Shown: positions 8,777-18,075, counted from the stretch's first letter. The stretch is DNA of 64,000 nucleotides from an uncultured Aquimarina sp. (GCA_947498815.1 CANMLU010000002.1:310001-374000); one strand, 5' to 3'. A program made the numbers and translations. Notes: generated by a model from the sequence alone, not told the origin.

Positions 8777-8897
8777 CCTCTCCCTCTGGGAGAGGATTAA
8801 GGAGAGGGTTGCTATATAAAAATCCCCTCATCCTAACTCCACTGCTCGATCTCGCCCATCGCTATCACGCTGTCGTCCAAGGAGAAGGGGTTTTGAA
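8777..8897. repeat. Composite palindromic intergenic repeat with GC-rich insert
   Basis: First part: CCTCTCCC-TCT-GGGAGAGG (8777-8795), followed by a further GGAGAGGGT. Second part: CCCCTCATCC at 8824 pairs with GGAGAAGGGG at 8881-8890, around a GC-rich stretch of about 40 bases (8841-8878) unlike the AT-rich surroundings. The CTCTCCC/GGGAGAGG and CCCCTCATCC/AGAAGGGG words are typical of dispersed non-coding palindromes of bacterial genomes. No gene is predicted in 8700-9011. Confidence 0.6.
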
Positions 8898-8998
8898 GTC
8901 TGCTGGAAAGAACCTAACAACTAGAATTAATAATCCATATTGTTAATAACTACAGCATAAAAACCACCTGACAAAATTCGCTATTTGGTTGCAATTTT

Positions 8999-9006
8999 TA
9001 ACTTTG
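8999..9006 (+). promoter_or_regulatory. -7 box (TAACTTTG) of dnaX
   Basis: Exact TAnnTTTG ending 5 bases before ATG 9012. The expected start of transcription coincides with the ATG, so dnaX mRNA may be leaderless. Confidence 0.5.
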
Positions 9007-9011
9007 TATCG

Positions 9012-10817
9012 ATGGAACATTTTATAGTATCGGCACGTAAATACAGACCTCAAACATTTAAGGATGTTGTGGGCCAACAGGCTATTACCAATACGCTGCT
9101 TAATGCTATTCATAATAACCATTTAGCGCAGGCATTGTTATTTACGGGACCACGTGGTGTTGGAAAAACATCATGTGCACGAATTTTGGCAAAAACCATT
9201 AATCAAGATGGTGATGAACATCCAGATGAGGACTTTGCCTTCAATATTTTTGAATTGGATGCAGCTTCAAACAATTCTGTAGATGATATCCGAAGCTTAA
9301 TTGATCAAGTACGTATACCTCCTCAAGTAGGTAAATACAAAGTATATATTATTGATGAGGTGCATATGCTCTCTCAGGCAGCTTTTAATGCTTTTTTGAA
9401 GACTTTAGAAGAACCTCCAAAACACGCTATTTTTATTTTGGCAACTACCGAGAAGCATAAGATTATACCCACCATTTTATCGCGTTGTCAGATATTCGAT
9501 TTTAAACGTATTACTGTAACCGATGCCAAAAATCATTTGATACGAGTGGCAGAGCAAGAAGGTATTAATGCTGAAGAAGATGCTTTACAGATCATAGCAC
9601 AAAAAGCAGACGGTGCCATGCGAGATGCTTTGTCAATTTTTGACAGGGTCGTAAGTTTTAGCGGAAAAAATCTAACAAGACAGGCGGTAACCGAAAATCT
9701 AAATGTACTTGATTACGAAACCTATTTCAAGACCACAGATTTAATTTTACAAAATAATATTCCGCAGCTGCTTCTTGAATTTAATGAAATTCTGGCTCAG
9801 GGGTTCGACGGACACCATTTCATTGCCGGACTAGCTTCTCATTTTAGAGACTTGCTCGTTTGTAAAAACCCTGCAACTATTAACCTTTTGGAAGTGGGAG
9901 AACAAACAAAGGCGAAATATCTCGAACAATCCCAAAAATCTATACATGAGTTTTTGATTAAAGGTATTGAACTCGCTAACGATTGTGATCTAAAATACAA
10001 AACCAGTCGAAACCAAAGATTGCTGGTAGAACTATGCCTAATGCAACTTGCCTCTATCCTTTTGGATGGAGAAAAAAAAAATGACAAACCCTATATAATT
10101 CCACCATCTTATTTCAAGGAAAAAGGTATTAAGGCTATTAAAATTGCTCCTGAAGCAAAGGAAAAAGCCTTAGAAAAAATTGAAGCCTCAGAACCCAAAG
10201 CACAAGAACAACAAGAAGATAAGAAAGAGAAGGATGTTACCGTAGCTGAAACAATTCAGAACGAGGAACAAATCATTAATGAAGATATTTCTGAAGACAC
10301 AGCAGTAATTGACGCTCCAGTAGCTATTGAAAAAAAACCTCTTCAAATCAATAGAGAGCGAAAAACTTCAGGATTATCTTTAAGCAGTATTCGAAAGAAA
10401 AAAGAACACGAAGAAAAAAAAGTAGATAACGTTGTAGATCCAAAAAACCTACCTACAGAAGCGTTCGAAGAATCCGAAATGCAAGCCGCCTGGATCGAAT
10501 ATGGTAAAATGCAGGATAAAAAAGGAGAGCGAATCATTGGGTCCATGTTTGCCATGAATATTCCGGAATTAAAGGAAGATAAAATTCATCTCGAATTACC
10601 AAACCAATCGATGAAGATTGACCTTGAAAATGCGCTACCTGGTTTATTTCAATTTCTATATAGAAAATTGAATAATTATAGTGTAGAGCTTGTTATCACG
10701 GTGAACGAAGAAGCTTCCAAGAAATATGCTTTTACTCCTCAGGATAAGTATGAAAAACTACGAGAAAAAAACCCACTTATCGACAAATTGCGAGCCGATT
10801 TCGATTTAGATCTTTAG
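9012..10817 (+). CDS. dnaX: DNA polymerase III subunit gamma/tau
   Basis: A 601-residue clamp-loader ATPase from ATG 9012 (MEHFIVSARKYRPQTF, the normal family start; a longer frame from 8985 is not needed). It loads the sliding clamp and holds the replicase. Walker A is GPRGVGKTS, Walker B is IIDEVHML, the sensor block is LATTEKHKI and the Arg finger region is LSRCQIF. The Zn-binding Cys module found between Walker A and LDAASN in E. coli is replaced by an acidic stretch (NQDGDEHPDEDF), which seems usual in this class. A Glu/Lys-rich linker (about residues 385-470) leads to a C-terminal tau-type domain. Confidence 0.95.
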   Translation: MEHFIVSARKYRPQTFKDVVGQQAITNTLLNAIHNNHLAQALLFTGPRGVGKTSCARILAKTINQDGDEHPDEDFAFNIFELDAASNNSVDDIRSLIDQVRIPPQVGKYKVYIIDEVHMLSQAAFNAFLKTLEEPPKHAIFILATTEKHKIIPTILSRCQIFDFKRITVTDAKNHLIRVAEQEGINAEEDALQIIAQKADGAMRDALSIFDRVVSFSGKNLTRQAVTENLNVLDYETYFKTTDLILQNNIPQLLLEFNEILAQGFDGHHFIAGLASHFRDLLVCKNPATINLLEVGEQTKAKYLEQSQKSIHEFLIKGIELANDCDLKYKTSRNQRLLVELCLMQLASILLDGEKKNDKPYIIPPSYFKEKGIKAIKIAPEAKEKALEKIEASEPKAQEQQEDKKEKDVTVAETIQNEEQIINEDISEDTAVIDAPVAIEKKPLQINRERKTSGLSLSSIRKKKEHEEKKVDNVVDPKNLPTEAFEESEMQAAWIEYGKMQDKKGERIIGSMFAMNIPELKEDKIHLELPNQSMKIDLENALPGLFQFLYRKLNNYSVELVITVNEEASKKYAFTPQDKYEKLREKNPLIDKLRADFDLDL

Positions 10818-10899
10818 GTTATAATAGAGCCCTTTTTCAAGTCAATAATAACTAAAAATTGAGTATATTGTTGATAATGCTAACCTAAATTAATTAATT

Positions 10900-11103
10900 A
10901 TGAAAAAAACTGTATTAGCAATAATAGCTATGGGTTTCTTTTTAATAGCTTGTGTTGACAAAAAAGCTGAAGAAGAGAAAAAAGCCGCCGAAATAAACGA
11001 ACAAATTGAAGCTGTTGATAAAGAAATCAATGAAAATTTCGAATCTTTAGAAAAAGAGGGCGAAGAACTTGACAAGGCAATAAATGAATTAGATAACCTA
11101 TAA
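10900..11103 (+). CDS. Small coiled-coil lipoprotein
   Basis: A 67-residue protein with a lipobox (LIAC, Cys18) followed by a wholly helical, charge-rich tail of Glu/Lys heptads (EEEKKAAEINEQIEAVDKEI). It resembles small envelope lipoproteins such as Lpp in design, but no homology is claimed. It lies 10 bases before the next gene and is very likely co-transcribed with it. Confidence 0.7.
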   Translation: MKKTVLAIIAMGFFLIACVDKKAEEEKKAAEINEQIEAVDKEINENFESLEKEGEELDKAINELDNL

Positions 11104-11113
11104 AAAAACACCT

Positions 11114-11797
11114 ATGAAACTTTCAAAATATTTACTTTGCATAATGATTATAGGGTCAATTGGAGTTGCAAATGCCCAAAAATCTGAAAAAGCGATAAAA
11201 GAACGTAAAGAAAAAGTAAAACAGGAAAAAGGAGAGATGAAGGCTAAGCGTCAAGAAATGAAGCAGAAGAAGGAGGAGATGAAAGCCAAAAAAAGTGAAA
11301 TCAAAGAAACGAAAAAAGAACTTAAAGAAGGTAAAAAAGCTATTTTAGGTGAACATCGTGAAAAAATGAAAGGGATGACTCCCGAGGAAAAGAAGGCTTA
11401 CCTTGAGGCTAATCCCGAATTAAAAGAAAAGTTGACAGCATATAAAGAAACTACCAAGGAGCAAAGAAAAGAACTAAAAACGAAGAGAATCGAATTTAAA
11501 AATGAAAAAGCCAATGTTGTTCAAGCGAGAATTGAGAATAAAAAAGAAAGGTTGGCTTTTTTAGAAAAACGAAATAGTAAGGGTTCGGATAAAATTCAGA
11601 AAACCAGAGACCGTTTGCTCACCCAAAAAGAAACCGGTGAAATAACAGAAGAACAATATAAAGAAAAGATGGCCAAAGTAGCAGAGGTAGAAGAAAAACT
11701 GAAGAAACACCAGGAAAGAGTCACCAAGGTAAAATCCGGAATTACTAAAGGTGAAGAAAAACTTATAAAACTTAATTCGAAGAAAAAAGATAATTGA
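11114..11797 (+). CDS. Exported Lys/Glu-rich coiled-coil protein
   Basis: A 227-residue protein with a signal peptide ending VANAQ (about residue 22) and then an almost continuous basic and acidic coiled coil (repeating KEEMKAKKSEIKETKKELK style). There are no Cys residues after the signal peptide and no domain that I recognise. With the small lipoprotein just upstream it forms a two-gene operon ended by the terminator at 11866. A periplasmic structural or chaperone-like role is possible but unproven. Confidence 0.75.
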   Translation: MKLSKYLLCIMIIGSIGVANAQKSEKAIKERKEKVKQEKGEMKAKRQEMKQKKEEMKAKKSEIKETKKELKEGKKAILGEHREKMKGMTPEEKKAYLEANPELKEKLTAYKETTKEQRKELKTKRIEFKNEKANVVQARIENKKERLAFLEKRNSKGSDKIQKTRDRLLTQKETGEITEEQYKEKMAKVAEVEEKLKKHQERVTKVKSGITKGEEKLIKLNSKKKDN

Positions 11798-11865
11798 AGA
11801 ATATAGTATCCATTCAGGGTATTAGAAAATACAAAGAACTTTAATCTATCCTATGAAATATCTAG

Positions 11866-11899
11866 GCCAAAGTATTTAATAGAGTACTTTGGCTTTTTT
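11866..11899 (+). terminator. Rho-independent terminator
   Basis: GCCAAAGTA and TACTTTGGC form a 9-bp stem with a 10-base loop followed by TTTTTT. It ends the two-gene coiled-coil operon. Confidence 0.85.
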
Positions 11900-12026
11900 A
11901 TAATTTTCCGTTCTACAAATCTTCATTGCATAAAAAAACTAAGATCATTTTTTATATAATATCTTTGTATGCTCATTTTGATTCCTCTTTAAAAGAGGTT
12001 AATTACGAATTATATAAAACGAAGAA

Positions 12027-12608
12027 ATGCTTGGTTTAAAACTTCCTACCGACCCAAGATGGGTAAACATAGTCGAAAAGAATATAGAAGAGATTCTTAC
12101 AGATCACGCATACTGCGAGCAAAAGGCAACCTCTACAGCAATATCACTTATAGTTAGTTTTCCAGAATATACAGAGCTTGTGCAAGAAATGACCAAGCTG
12201 GTAAAGGAGGAGATTAGCCATTTTAAAATGGTACACGATAAGATTATTGAGCGTGGTTGGGTTTTGGGTCGAGATCGAAAAGACGATTATGTCATACAAT
12301 TGGTTACCTTTTTTCCTAAAGGCGGAAGCAGAACTACACAACTCGTACATCGCCTGTTATACGCAGCCCTAATTGAAGCCAGAAGTTGTGAGCGTTTTAA
12401 ATTACTATCGGAAGAGTTAGAAGATCAAGAATTATCAAAGTTTTATAAAGATCTTATGGTTAGTGAAGCGAATCATTATACAATGTTTCTTGGTTTTGCT
12501 CGTCAATACGGAGATCGTGAAGAAGTCGATAAAAAATGGCAGGATTTACTTACTTATGAAGCCCAGATCATGAAAGATTTAAGCAAAAAAGAAACGATGC
12601 ATGGGTAA
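12027..12608 (+). CDS. miaE: tRNA-(ms2io6A)-hydroxylase-like protein MiaE
   Basis: A 193-residue non-haem di-iron protein of the ferritin-like MiaE family, which hydroxylates the isopentenyl group of ms2i6A37 in tRNA. Visible ligands lie in EKNIEEILTDHAYCEQKA, EEISHFKMVHD, EARSCERFK and SEANHYTMF, the E-ExxH-E-ExxH pattern. Length is normal for the Bacteroidota form. A TATCTTTG box at 11960-11967 is a candidate promoter. Confidence 0.9.
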   Translation: MLGLKLPTDPRWVNIVEKNIEEILTDHAYCEQKATSTAISLIVSFPEYTELVQEMTKLVKEEISHFKMVHDKIIERGWVLGRDRKDDYVIQLVTFFPKGGSRTTQLVHRLLYAALIEARSCERFKLLSEELEDQELSKFYKDLMVSEANHYTMFLGFARQYGDREEVDKKWQDLLTYEAQIMKDLSKKETMHG

Positions 12609-12748
12609 ATGTGATGTGTATGACTTTTAAGATAGTGTTTTAAGGTATGTATATGAGAAACGAATAAAATAACTTTTGAACATTCACTTTATTATAGGGT
12701 TGTTATTACTAAATTTGTAGTAACCAAAATCTTAAAACTGAACCAAAA

Positions 12749-14032
12749 ATGTATTTACGTCTTCAAGATTGTTTTTTGACTATTTTATTGTTCCTCACTT
12801 TGGTCTCTTCAGTCATCGCAAATCATACTCTGATTGATCCTACTGATAAACAAAAGAAAAAAGTAGATTCACTTATTTCTTTATGCCACAAAACTTATTT
12901 AAAAGATATTGATGCTAGTTACCATATAGTTAAACAAAGTTTATCAATGGCCGAGGATATAGATTATTTATTTGGGGTGGCTCAATCAAAAACCTATTTG
13001 GGTGTTCATCAAGTCTATCGAGGAAACTACATAAAAGCTTTGGAATATTATTTTGCATCTATTAATATTTCTAAAGGTTTATTATTAGAACCCAAAATCA
13101 CACCCAAGGAGCAGGAATCTTATTTTCACAACCTCTTTTTTTCCTACCAGTTAGTTTCAATAGTCTTTAACAATTTAAGCCAATTCGATCAACAAATTAA
13201 ATATTTGAAGCTGTCAGAAGAATATTTATTAAAAACTAATTATAATGAGAAACAAATCATCAAGCATAATACTTTTAAAGCCATGGTTTATGAAGAATTA
13301 GGCCTTATTGATAAGTCACTCGAAATTTATAGAACTAGCCTCTCTTTTTTTAAAGAGGAAAACAACACATTGGTAGTTGCTGCAATTCGTAATCATATTG
13401 CCGATGTATTAATTCTTAAAGAAGACTATAAGAATGCAATTATCGAGAATAGAATAGCTCTTGAAGAGGCCACTTCTATTGAAAGAACAGTCACTATAAT
13501 TAGTTGTCTTAAAACTGAAGCCGTTATAAACAACAAACTCGGCAGATATGAAAAGGCATTATCCTTTACCGAAAAAGCTTTGAAGTATGAGCAAAGCGAT
13601 GAATCCAAAGCAAATTTTTACCTGGTTAAGTCTAAATCTTTGATGTATCTAGATCGATATAAAGAGGCAGAAAAGTTATTAAATGAATCTTTATTTATTT
13701 ATTTAAATAATGACATAGATAAACAAGTAATAGAAACTGCACGATTACTCAAAGACTTATATACCAAAACATCTTCTGCAATAAAAGTGTCTGAGATGAA
13801 TCAGTTGATAGAAAAGACTGAAAATAAATTATTAAAAACCAAAATAGAAATATCCCCTAAAGAAATTGAAAAATTAGAAATGTTTGGTATAGAAAAAGTT
13901 TCTACTCAAAAACTTACGGTATTAAATAAAAACACAATAAAATTACTATTGTTTTTAGGATTAATATTATCTATTCTTGCAATATCTTACTCATATCTTA
14001 AAAAAAAGAAATTAAATAAAGAACAGGTATGA
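12749..14032 (+). CDS. TPR sensor-like membrane protein
   Basis: A 427-residue protein with a signal peptide or N-terminal membrane segment (LFLTLVSSVIANH), some six tetratricopeptide repeats between about residues 60 and 340, and one C-terminal membrane helix (IKLLLFLGLILSILAISYSY) followed by a short Lys-rich cytoplasmic tail. The TPR part should lie outside the inner membrane. It has no output domain of its own. Its stop overlaps the start of the LytTR gene by four bases, so the two are coupled and probably act as a split regulator. It uses the same outside-TPR plan as the four TPR-LuxR proteins at 21806-33954. A TAAATTTG box at 12710-12717 is the likely promoter element. Confidence 0.8.
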   Translation: MYLRLQDCFLTILLFLTLVSSVIANHTLIDPTDKQKKKVDSLISLCHKTYLKDIDASYHIVKQSLSMAEDIDYLFGVAQSKTYLGVHQVYRGNYIKALEYYFASINISKGLLLEPKITPKEQESYFHNLFFSYQLVSIVFNNLSQFDQQIKYLKLSEEYLLKTNYNEKQIIKHNTFKAMVYEELGLIDKSLEIYRTSLSFFKEENNTLVVAAIRNHIADVLILKEDYKNAIIENRIALEEATSIERTVTIISCLKTEAVINNKLGRYEKALSFTEKALKYEQSDESKANFYLVKSKSLMYLDRYKEAEKLLNESLFIYLNNDIDKQVIETARLLKDLYTKTSSAIKVSEMNQLIEKTENKLLKTKIEISPKEIEKLEMFGIEKVSTQKLTVLNKNTIKLLLFLGLILSILAISYSYLKKKKLNKEQV

Positions 14033-14862
14033 AGTTTAATATTTTAAATAAAAGCGAATATTATAGAGTTCTATGCCTGCTTTTTTGCCTTTTTATATTT
14101 GGTATAACTTTATTTTTTTGCTTTTGGATAAATAATATAAATATTCATTTAAGTGGATTAGTGCTATTTGTTAGCGCTCAAACCATAATGCTAGCTATTG
14201 TTTTATTCATTGTTATTTTTTTTATCCCCGATTACTTTTCCAGAATTTTAAATTCAAAAAAACAATATAATTTAAGTCATTATATACTTATATGGTTATT
14301 ATTATTTGTATCTAGTTTTATCATACATTATGGATTATTGGGTGTTTACGAGTATTACACTATCATATTCTCTTATTTGGTATTACATTTATTCAATGTT
14401 TTATCATGTGGTTTTTATTTTAGGTTACAAAAAAATGATTCATTAGAAAAACGTCAAAAAACAAGCCCACAACCCATACAGATTAACACAAATAATAAAA
14501 ATAATATTCGTTTAAAAGGACATCTTAAAAATGACAATTTAGTTTTATTATTAGAGGATCTGAGTTATATAGAATGTTTTGATAATTATTGCGAATTAAC
14601 GTATTTAGTAAATGGTCATCATCAAACAAAACTTTTTAGAATCAGTATGAAAGAGCTAGAATCTCAGTTAAAAGAAAATCAAAATTTATTAAGAGTACAT
14701 AAGTCTTTTATATTAAATTTAAAGCATGTTTTTGAGTTTGTTGGCAACATTAACAATACTAAGGCAGTACTGATTCAAGACAAAAATTTAAGAATTCCCA
14801 TATCTCGTTTGAAGAGAGATAAAGTCATAGAAATATTTAATGAAGTCGTACGACTCTCCTAA
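14029..14862 (+). CDS. Membrane-bound LytTR DNA-binding regulator
   Basis: A 277-residue protein with about four N-terminal membrane helices (residues about 10-135), a short linker, and a C-terminal LytTR DNA-binding domain (LLLEDLSYIECFDNYCELTY, then LRVHKSFILNLKHV, then IPISRLKRDKVIEIF). LytTR domains bind direct repeats in promoters. It lacks a receiver domain, so it is not a classical response regulator. ATGA overlap with the TPR gene suggests that the TPR protein gives it the signal through the membrane. Target genes are unknown; the nearby lectin and MACPF genes are candidates by position only. Confidence 0.85.
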   Translation: MKFNILNKSEYYRVLCLLFCLFIFGITLFFCFWINNINIHLSGLVLFVSAQTIMLAIVLFIVIFFIPDYFSRILNSKKQYNLSHYILIWLLLFVSSFIIHYGLLGVYEYYTIIFSYLVLHLFNVLSCGFYFRLQKNDSLEKRQKTSPQPIQINTNNKNNIRLKGHLKNDNLVLLLEDLSYIECFDNYCELTYLVNGHHQTKLFRISMKELESQLKENQNLLRVHKSFILNLKHVFEFVGNINNTKAVLIQDKNLRIPISRLKRDKVIEIFNEVVRLS

Positions 14863-15039
14863 GGCTTAGATTGCTCAAGATATTTTTTAATTTTCAAGGA
14901 ATCTACAATTTATAGGCTATGTATTTGGTTTTATAAATATAAAAACGAGTATAGCAAAGGGAAATCTCCCCTACCTGGCTTGAATAATAAAGTGTGTTAA
15001 ACACTGAAAATTCTTCATATTTAGATATATCATCAAATG

Positions 15040-15080
15040 AAAACCCCGTTTTTGAGTGTACAACCCGTTTTCGGGGTTTT
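15040..15080. terminator. Terminator between convergent genes
   Basis: AAAACCCCG pairs with CGGGGTTTT, followed by GTTTTAT on the plus strand and TTTTC on the minus strand, so it can serve both the LytTR gene and the lectin lipoprotein gene. Otherwise the 343-base gap 14863-15205 shows nothing. Confidence 0.75.
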
Positions 15081-15205
15081 GTTTTATCTAAAACACAACT
15101 TAATCCCGTATAAATCAATAAGATTATGTGCTACTGAACATGCCTAAATAATACTTGGGTCAAAAAAATTCTGTTCAATAGCAAAATTAAATACAACTAA
15201 GTCTC

Positions 15206-15808
15206 CTAGTAGAAATTTTCAGAATTTATTGTTGGCATGCTTAGCACTGCTTTATATCTACTCTTAATAGTTTCTGGGTCACTATAGTCTAATACACCTA
15301 GCCCACCTTTGTTAAAAAGAAACACATTGAATCCGCAATCACCATATTTATTAGAACTCCAGAATACTTTCTCAATCTTCTTATCATAAGCAACTATATT
15401 TCCATCTTCTTGAAAATAGATGTATTGTACAGCTTTGCCTTGGGTATCTGTCGCCCAAACTGGGAAATCATACTTCTTATCTGGGTTTAGTCCTGCCTTT
15501 TTAAGATTATAACAAACAAAGTTACCATCGTTTTGTAGGGTATAGAGATACCACCCTAATATTAATTCTACTCCACGAGACATCCTATAGTTTGTACCAC
15601 ATTCTGGACGAAATCTATAAAAACCATAACTGTTATTATAATCTGCGGTAATCTCTATAACTTCTGAAGCTTTTGAGACCAAAAGATTACTGTTATCATT
15701 GTTCTTTTCTAAACTGTTTTGATCGATGAAACTACTTTCTTCTTTCTCGCAAGAAAAACATAAAAGAGTTAAAAAGATAATTGTTGTTGTTCTTAGTAAA
15801 TTAATCAT
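15206..15808 (-). CDS. Bulb-type lectin-like lipoprotein, paralogue of 639-1250
   Basis: A 200-residue lipoprotein from ATG 15808, chosen because it begins the signal peptide MINLLRTTTIIFLTLLCFSC with lipidated Cys20; a 25-codon upstream extension lacks any family match. Two bulb-lectin motifs are intact (Q92-Y100, QNDGNFVCY; Q133-Y141, QEDGNIVAY) and the third is lost (NKGGLGVLD). The central block around NLKKAGLNPDKKYDFPVWAT is nearly the same as in the paralogue 14 kb away. It lies beside a secreted GH71/GH99-like protein and the MACPF-lectin gene, on the same strand. Glycan binding on the cell surface is inferred. Confidence 0.8.
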   Translation of the reverse strand: MINLLRTTTIIFLTLLCFSCEKEESSFIDQNSLEKNNDNSNLLVSKASEVIEITADYNNSYGFYRFRPECGTNYRMSRGVELILGWYLYTLQNDGNFVCYNLKKAGLNPDKKYDFPVWATDTQGKAVQYIYFQEDGNIVAYDKKIEKVFWSSNKYGDCGFNVFLFNKGGLGVLDYSDPETIKSRYKAVLSMPTINSENFY

Positions 15809-15957
15809 AATCTTTAATTTAAGGTTATAAAAAAAATTGTTGTGTTCTAATTTTAAGCGTTTAGCTTGCTTTGATATTGACACTGATATCGTATATATAG
15901 TCTGGTCCAGTTAACTATAAAATACATATCGAATTTGTCTTGAGCCGCCAAAAATAA

Positions 15958-18075
15958 TTATTCTATAAAAGTTACTATTTGGCGATGACTTCTTTTTCCA
16001 ATATTAACCTCAAGAATGTAAATTCCTGAGTTCATAGTGTTCTTTTCAATTCTTGTCTTGGTATTTGTGATTTTTTTCTTGTCTATTTTTCTCTTTCCTT
16101 TGAAATCATATACGCTATAGCTAGGAGATTTTAAAATATCTGATTCATTCATAATTTCCAGCATAATATCATTTGTGCCAGGTTCGTTATAATAAATAGT
16201 AAAAGGCTTAGAGTCTTCTGTAGCCAAAGACTTAGAAAATGGATTACTGCTCTTGGTTACAATATCAGAGTTACCCCTGGTAATTTGAAGATTATCAATA
16301 ATTGACTCAAAATGACCTGAATTAGCTCTTTGATCATAGGCAATTACTATTCGATCTATTGTTTTACCATAAGCTTTCTTCCCAATATTACTGGATATAG
16401 TTGTCCAGTTATAAATAACACCTCTTGGATATCCAGGGTGCATATTGATGCCATTTGTATCGAATGTTTGTATATCCCGTATATTTGTGCCATCTGTCAT
16501 TATTAGGTCTACTCCCGTATATCTACTACTTTCATTTTTAGGGAAAATATCGTAGGTTAAGTAGGTGTCTTCATAGATCGGGATATTTACATCAAATACT
16601 TTAAAGTAACATTGTGATTCTGAAACAGAATTATCCCATCCAGCAATTTTTATTGCAGTTTTTCCAATGCTTGCTTCTGCAGTAGTTACTTCGCATATAC
16701 AATTAGTATTAGTCTGTGTGGTAGTTTGCTCTATGGTGTTGGTCCAATTTGGCATTGCATCATAATCGTCCTCAAAGCTTGATCTAAAAAAAACAGGACC
16801 AATAGATGGTGGGGTATTAAATGATGGTGAATAAGGAATTTGTTTCTTAATCATTTTACCAATTTCGCCAGTCAATCTTAAATAAAAATCTGATGATCGA
16901 TATATACCATCGGCACTATTGGTAAGAAAATATTGATCGTTTGGAACAGAGAAGTAACTGTCAGCGGCGGGAGCAATTGCCGTTGCTTCATCATATTCGT
17001 CGAACATTGCAATATAGGCCGAAGCAATATTTGCTTTTCCTAGATTATACGCTTGCCTCCACATAAAATCTCCTCCTAATCTAGGGAAAGCGTTTCGCTC
17101 TCCTCCATTCCAATTGGACCAAGCAAAACCAGGAAAAACAACAGGAAGATAATCGACTCCCCAACTATCACACCTTTGTTTATCCGGTAGTATTCTGGTG
17201 TCAAACCAACTATCAATTGCTCCAACATCATTATACCTACCCACTGTCCAAGGAGATAGCATATCAAGTTCTTGATATACTTCCTGAAAATTGGTTTTGG
17301 AATCTCCATCATTGGTTCTCCATTGTCCTGGTACACCTGCTATTACATAATACCCTAAGGATTGTAACCACCGAATTAGTTCTAAAGCCTGGTCTTTGTT
17401 GATATTTATATGTGTAAAGCCAATTCCCCAAATTGCAATTATCGGTTTTCCATTATGACGGGCATATGCATCAGAATCTGTAATCTTCAAATCTTCTAAC
17501 ATAGTCTTTTGCCAATCATCTTTAAGCAACAACATTTTATCTCCTTCAAGCCCAGCAAGATCATACATAATATAAAAAGTTCTATCGTATTTTTCTGCAG
17601 CTATTTTTACTCTTGAGGCGATAGAATTACGCTGTTGTTTAAAACCTTCCCAAAAAGTTTCGGTCATAAATCGTTGAAGAGCCACACCATCAATTTCATT
17701 CTCTTTCATCCATTTAAAATGCAAATCAATCGTGGTCTCAGAATAAGAAGAAAACAATTTTGAAGAGCTATTGTCCCCTAGATTACCAAGATTAGTCTGA
17801 AACAAATCTTTTGGGTCATATTGTTTAATATCGGGATACAATTCTATGTTGACATTATTTGGGGCGGGCGCCAGATCATTTGACCCATAAACACCATTAC
17901 TCCAATGTCTCCAACTGGCAACAGGAGAACCATCTCCATAACAATTAAACCATGCTTGATAGCCAACGGTTACTTTATTTACTATATCACTTTGGGAAAA
18001 TCCATTTTGAGTAGTTAAAAAAAATACGAGTATTGAAATTGATTTTATAAGGTAGGTTTTAAGATTTGTTTTCAT
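15958..18075 (-). CDS. T9SS-secreted GH71/GH99-like glycoside hydrolase
   Basis: A 705-residue protein from ATG 18075, which starts the signal peptide MKTNLKTYLIKSISILVFF. Residues about 30-400 resemble the GH71/GH99-like (beta/alpha)8 domain (GYQAWFNCYGDG, then IDGVALQRFM, then KPIIAIWGIGF, FPGFAWSNWNGG and IAMFDEYDEATA), the clan that includes endo-alpha-mannosidases and alpha-1,3-glucanases. A beta-sandwich region follows (about 415-605). The last 85 residues are a T9SS type A sorting domain (SPSYSVYDFKGKRK, then GIYILEVNIGKRSHRQIV). It should be secreted and surface-attached or released. The substrate is unknown; the lectin genes on each side suggest alpha-mannan or a similar glycan. Confidence 0.75.
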   Translation of the reverse strand: MKTNLKTYLIKSISILVFFLTTQNGFSQSDIVNKVTVGYQAWFNCYGDGSPVASWRHWSNGVYGSNDLAPAPNNVNIELYPDIKQYDPKDLFQTNLGNLGDNSSSKLFSSYSETTIDLHFKWMKENEIDGVALQRFMTETFWEGFKQQRNSIASRVKIAAEKYDRTFYIMYDLAGLEGDKMLLLKDDWQKTMLEDLKITDSDAYARHNGKPIIAIWGIGFTHININKDQALELIRWLQSLGYYVIAGVPGQWRTNDGDSKTNFQEVYQELDMLSPWTVGRYNDVGAIDSWFDTRILPDKQRCDSWGVDYLPVVFPGFAWSNWNGGERNAFPRLGGDFMWRQAYNLGKANIASAYIAMFDEYDEATAIAPAADSYFSVPNDQYFLTNSADGIYRSSDFYLRLTGEIGKMIKKQIPYSPSFNTPPSIGPVFFRSSFEDDYDAMPNWTNTIEQTTTQTNTNCICEVTTAEASIGKTAIKIAGWDNSVSESQCYFKVFDVNIPIYEDTYLTYDIFPKNESSRYTGVDLIMTDGTNIRDIQTFDTNGINMHPGYPRGVIYNWTTISSNIGKKAYGKTIDRIVIAYDQRANSGHFESIIDNLQITRGNSDIVTKSSNPFSKSLATEDSKPFTIYYNEPGTNDIMLEIMNESDILKSPSYSVYDFKGKRKIDKKKITNTKTRIEKNTMNSGIYILEVNIGKRSHRQIVTFIE

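Noticed and set aside
8761-8946. Open frame of 61 codons on the plus strand
   Set aside because: It is made of the palindromic intergenic repeat and has no protein-like composition.
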